Positions 62,363 to 64,000 of a DNA stretch of 64,000 bases are shown here, one piece after another. The notes beneath the pieces are model-generated. The model was not told the DNA's origin and ran no database searches. It was given only the letters and a program-made list of their open reading frames with translations. Position numbers and translations under genes: made by a program. This DNA comes from Cellulosimicrobium composti (GTDB lineage Bacteria; Actinomycetota; Actinomycetes; Actinomycetales; Cellulomonadaceae), in the NCBI RefSeq assembly GCF_009711085.1, contig NZ_WMKA01000004.1, positions 1 through 64,000 of the forward strand, written 5' to 3'. How positions within the stretch are numbered: the stretch's first letter is position 1; every line of letters starts with the position of its first letter.

Positions 62363-63070
62363 CTACCAGGGCAGCGGGCCGTGCACCGAGGTGAAGGTGC
62401 CGGTCGGGCCGTCGGGACCGACCTGCGCCATGCGGACGATGATCTCCGCGCCCTCCTCGACCGTCTGGGTGCCGGTGCGGCCGTTGAGGTCGGTCCGGGT
62501 GTAGCCGGGCTCGACCGCGTTGACCCGCATCGCGGGGAACGCCTTGGCGAGCTGGATCGTGACGACGTTGACCGCCGCCTTCGAGGCCGGGTACGCGACG
62601 CCGGGGTAGAAGTGCGTGTGGCTCTCCGGGTCGCTCAGCCACGTCAGCGACGCGAGGCCGCTCGACACGTTGACGACCACGGGCGCCGCGGACCGCCGCA
62701 GCAGCGGCAGGAAGGCGTGCGTGACGCGCACGACGCCGAGCACGTTCGTCTCGAAGACCTCGCGCACGACGTCCGCCGTGGTGTCCTCCGCGGGCACGAT
62801 GCCGTTGTCCGGCAGGCGGCCCTCCACGCCGGCGTTGTTCACGAGCACGTCGAGCCCGCCGTCCGCCTCGATCCGGCGGACCGCCGCGTCGACCGAGGCC
62901 TGGTCGGTCACGTCGAGCAGGACGAAGCGGCCGCCGACCTCCTCGGCGGCCGCGCGGCCGCGCGCCTCGTCCCGCGCGCCCACGTAGACGGTGTGGCCCG
63001 CGGCGACGAGGCGGCGGGCGGTCTCCTTGCCGAGACCCTTGTTCGCTCCGGTGATGAGTGTCGTGGTCAT
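62363..63070 (-). CDS. Short-chain dehydrogenase/reductase
   Basis: This 235-residue SDR has the cofactor-binding motif TLITGANKGLGKETARRL, the NNAG motif (VLVNNAGVEG), the catalytic Ser in VVVNVSSGLAS and the YxxxK pair in VAYPASKAAVNV. The ARDEA segment after the second strand suggests NADP preference. The substrate is unknown. It is divergent from the MmyB-like regulator at 63172 by about 100 bases, and this SDR/XRE pairing is common in actinobacteria, so regulation by that neighbour is likely. Confidence 0.9.
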   Translation of the reverse strand: MTTTLITGANKGLGKETARRLVAAGHTVYVGARDEARGRAAAEEVGGRFVLLDVTDQASVDAAVRRIEADGGLDVLVNNAGVEGRLPDNGIVPAEDTTADVVREVFETNVLGVVRVTHAFLPLLRRSAAPVVVNVSSGLASLTWLSDPESHTHFYPGVAYPASKAAVNVVTIQLAKAFPAMRVNAVEPGYTRTDLNGRTGTQTVEEGAEIIVRMAQVGPDGPTGTFTSVHGPLPW

Positions 63071-63171
63071 GCCACGAGGCTCGCGCGCCCTCCGGCCGTG
63101 ATGAAGTCGTCCGTCCGTCGTAGGACCGGCAGTACCACGACACGAGCCCCGCGGGCGGCCACACTGGCCGG

Positions 63172-64000
63172 GTGGACGAGTGGGACCTGGGCCGGGCGGT
63201 ACGGCAGTGGCGCAACCGCGTCGCTCCGGAGGCCGTCGGGCTGCCGCGCGGCCCGCACCGTCGCGCGGCAGGGCTGCGCCGGGAGGAGCTCGCGGGGCTC
63301 GCGGGCATCTCGGTCGACTACCTGACGCGGCTCGAGCAGGGCCGGTCGACGGCGCCGTCCGTCCAGGTGGTCGAGGCCCTCGCCCGCGCGCTCCGGCTGA
63401 CCGACGGCGAGCGCGAGCTCCTGTTCCGGCTCGCGGGCCACGCCGCCCCGGGCGGCCACCTCGTGCCCGCGCGGATCACGCCGAGCGTGCAACGGCTCCT
63501 CGACCGGCTCGACCACACGCCCGTCGCGGTCTGGGACGCGACGTGGACGCTGCTCGTCGCGAACGCCTCCTACGACGCGCTCATGGGGGCGACGACCACC
63601 TGGCGCGGGATCGAGCGCAACGCCCTGTGGCGCCACCTCGTCGGCCCGGGTACGCGCGCCGTCTCGACCCCGCAGGAGCGTGCCGACCTCGAGGCCCGCC
63701 TCGTCGCCGACCTGCGCCTGACCGCCGCGCGGTACCCCGCCGACCCGCGGCCCCGGCGGATCGCGCGCGCCCTCGCCGCCCGGAGCGACCGGTTCGCCGG
63801 GCTGTGGGACACCGTCGGGCTCCACCCCGGCGGCGAGCAGCCGCGCCGCAAGGAGATCGAGCACCCCGACGTCGGCCGCATCACGCTCGACTGCGACACC
63901 CTGGTCGTCGAGGGCGACGACCTGCGCGTCATGGTCTACACCGCGGAGCCCGGCACGGTCGACGCCGACCGCCTCGCCCTGACGCGCGTGCTCGGCACGC
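63172..64000 (+). CDS. XRE-family regulator with MmyB-like ligand domain (partial at window end)
   Basis: The frame from GTG 63172 runs off the window after 276 codons. The N-terminus is an XRE helix-turn-helix (LRREELAGLAGISVDYLTRLEQG, then SVQVVEALARALRLT). An MmyB-like domain follows: LLDRLDHTPVAVWDATWTLLVANASYDALMG, then WRGIERNALWRHLV, then RFAGLWDTVGLHP and EIEHPDVGRITLDCDTLVVEGDDLRVMVYTAEPG. MmyB domains have a PAS-like fold that binds a fatty-acid-like ligand. The visible part lacks only the last few residues of the family's usual length of about 280. It is divergent from the SDR, its probable target. Confidence 0.9.
   Translation, partial: MDEWDLGRAVRQWRNRVAPEAVGLPRGPHRRAAGLRREELAGLAGISVDYLTRLEQGRSTAPSVQVVEALARALRLTDGERELLFRLAGHAAPGGHLVPARITPSVQRLLDRLDHTPVAVWDATWTLLVANASYDALMGATTTWRGIERNALWRHLVGPGTRAVSTPQERADLEARLVADLRLTAARYPADPRPRRIARALAARSDRFAGLWDTVGLHPGGEQPRRKEIEHPDVGRITLDCDTLVVEGDDLRVMVYTAEPGTVDADRLALTRVLGT

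Noticed and set aside
1-64000. tRNA, rRNA, insertion sequences or phage genes
   Set aside because: I found no transposase or integrase motifs, no terminal inverted repeats flanking a cargo, and no tRNA-like cloverleaf sequence in my reading. A covariance-model search would be decisive.

Overview
The window is very GC-rich, with third codon positions almost always G or C, frequent GTG starts and many ATGA or GTGA stop/start overlaps. It also carries typical actinobacterial families: ECF sigma/RskA pairs, a BTAD regulator, ANTAR and MocR proteins, and sortase-anchored surface proteins. The secreted multidomain glycoside hydrolases suggest a Micrococcales member of the Promicromonosporaceae/Cellulomonadaceae type (Cellulosimicrobium-like). 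That placement is an inference; no rRNA is present to confirm it.

Layout. 1-3.6 kb: a shortened ECF41-type sigma factor divergent from an OhrR/MarR regulator, an SGNH hydrolase and a small hypothetical gene. 3.7-8.5 kb: a decayed LacI-family regulator tail and a secreted GH101 endo-alpha-N-acetylgalactosaminidase. 8.6-16.9 kb: an orphan LuxR-type regulator divergent from a 2,146-residue repeat-built surface protein with an LATTG sorting signal. 17-18.7 kb: a probably frameshifted small gene, a SRPBCC protein and a hemerythrin-like protein. 19.0-27.0 kb: an eight-gene operon (sugar-binding lipoprotein, two permeases, DeoR regulator, AgaS-like SIS protein, ROK kinase, PfkB kinase, class II aldolase). 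27.1-34.5 kb: divergent secreted GH36-like and GH31 (alpha-GalNAcase type) enzymes sharing one promoter region with a 26-bp palindrome. 34.6-47.2 kb: mostly housekeeping and accessory genes (USP, paired CrcB fluoride channels, flavoprotein, NRAMP-like transporter with PRC-barrel partners, zinc alcohol dehydrogenase, PAS-ANTAR, MocR/AhpD pair, alpha/beta hydrolase, internally deleted BTAD regulator). 47.3-53.1 kb: a twice-frameshifted LPRTG surface protein facing a translationally coupled DUF4397 / class F sortase / sigma / anti-sigma operon. 53.3-58.4 kb: a secreted GH92 alpha-mannosidase with repeated CBM6-like modules. 58.5-64 kb: ATP-dependent DNA ligase, aldo/keto reductase divergent from an AraC regulator, SDR, and a partial MmyB-like regulator running off the end.

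The coherent theme is harvesting of host-type O-glycans. GH101 would release Gal-beta-1,3-GalNAc from Ser/Thr, and the GH31 and GH36-like enzymes would remove alpha-linked GalNAc or Gal. The ABC system would import the sugar. The ROK kinase, SIS deaminase/isomerase, PfkB kinase and aldolase match the GalNAc to tagatose-1,6-bisphosphate route. The N-acetyl deacetylase and the transporter ATPase are not in the window. GH101, GH36-like, GH31 and GH92 all end in the same roughly 90-residue C-terminal module, which I cannot assign to a named family. This module is the most interesting undescribed element here.
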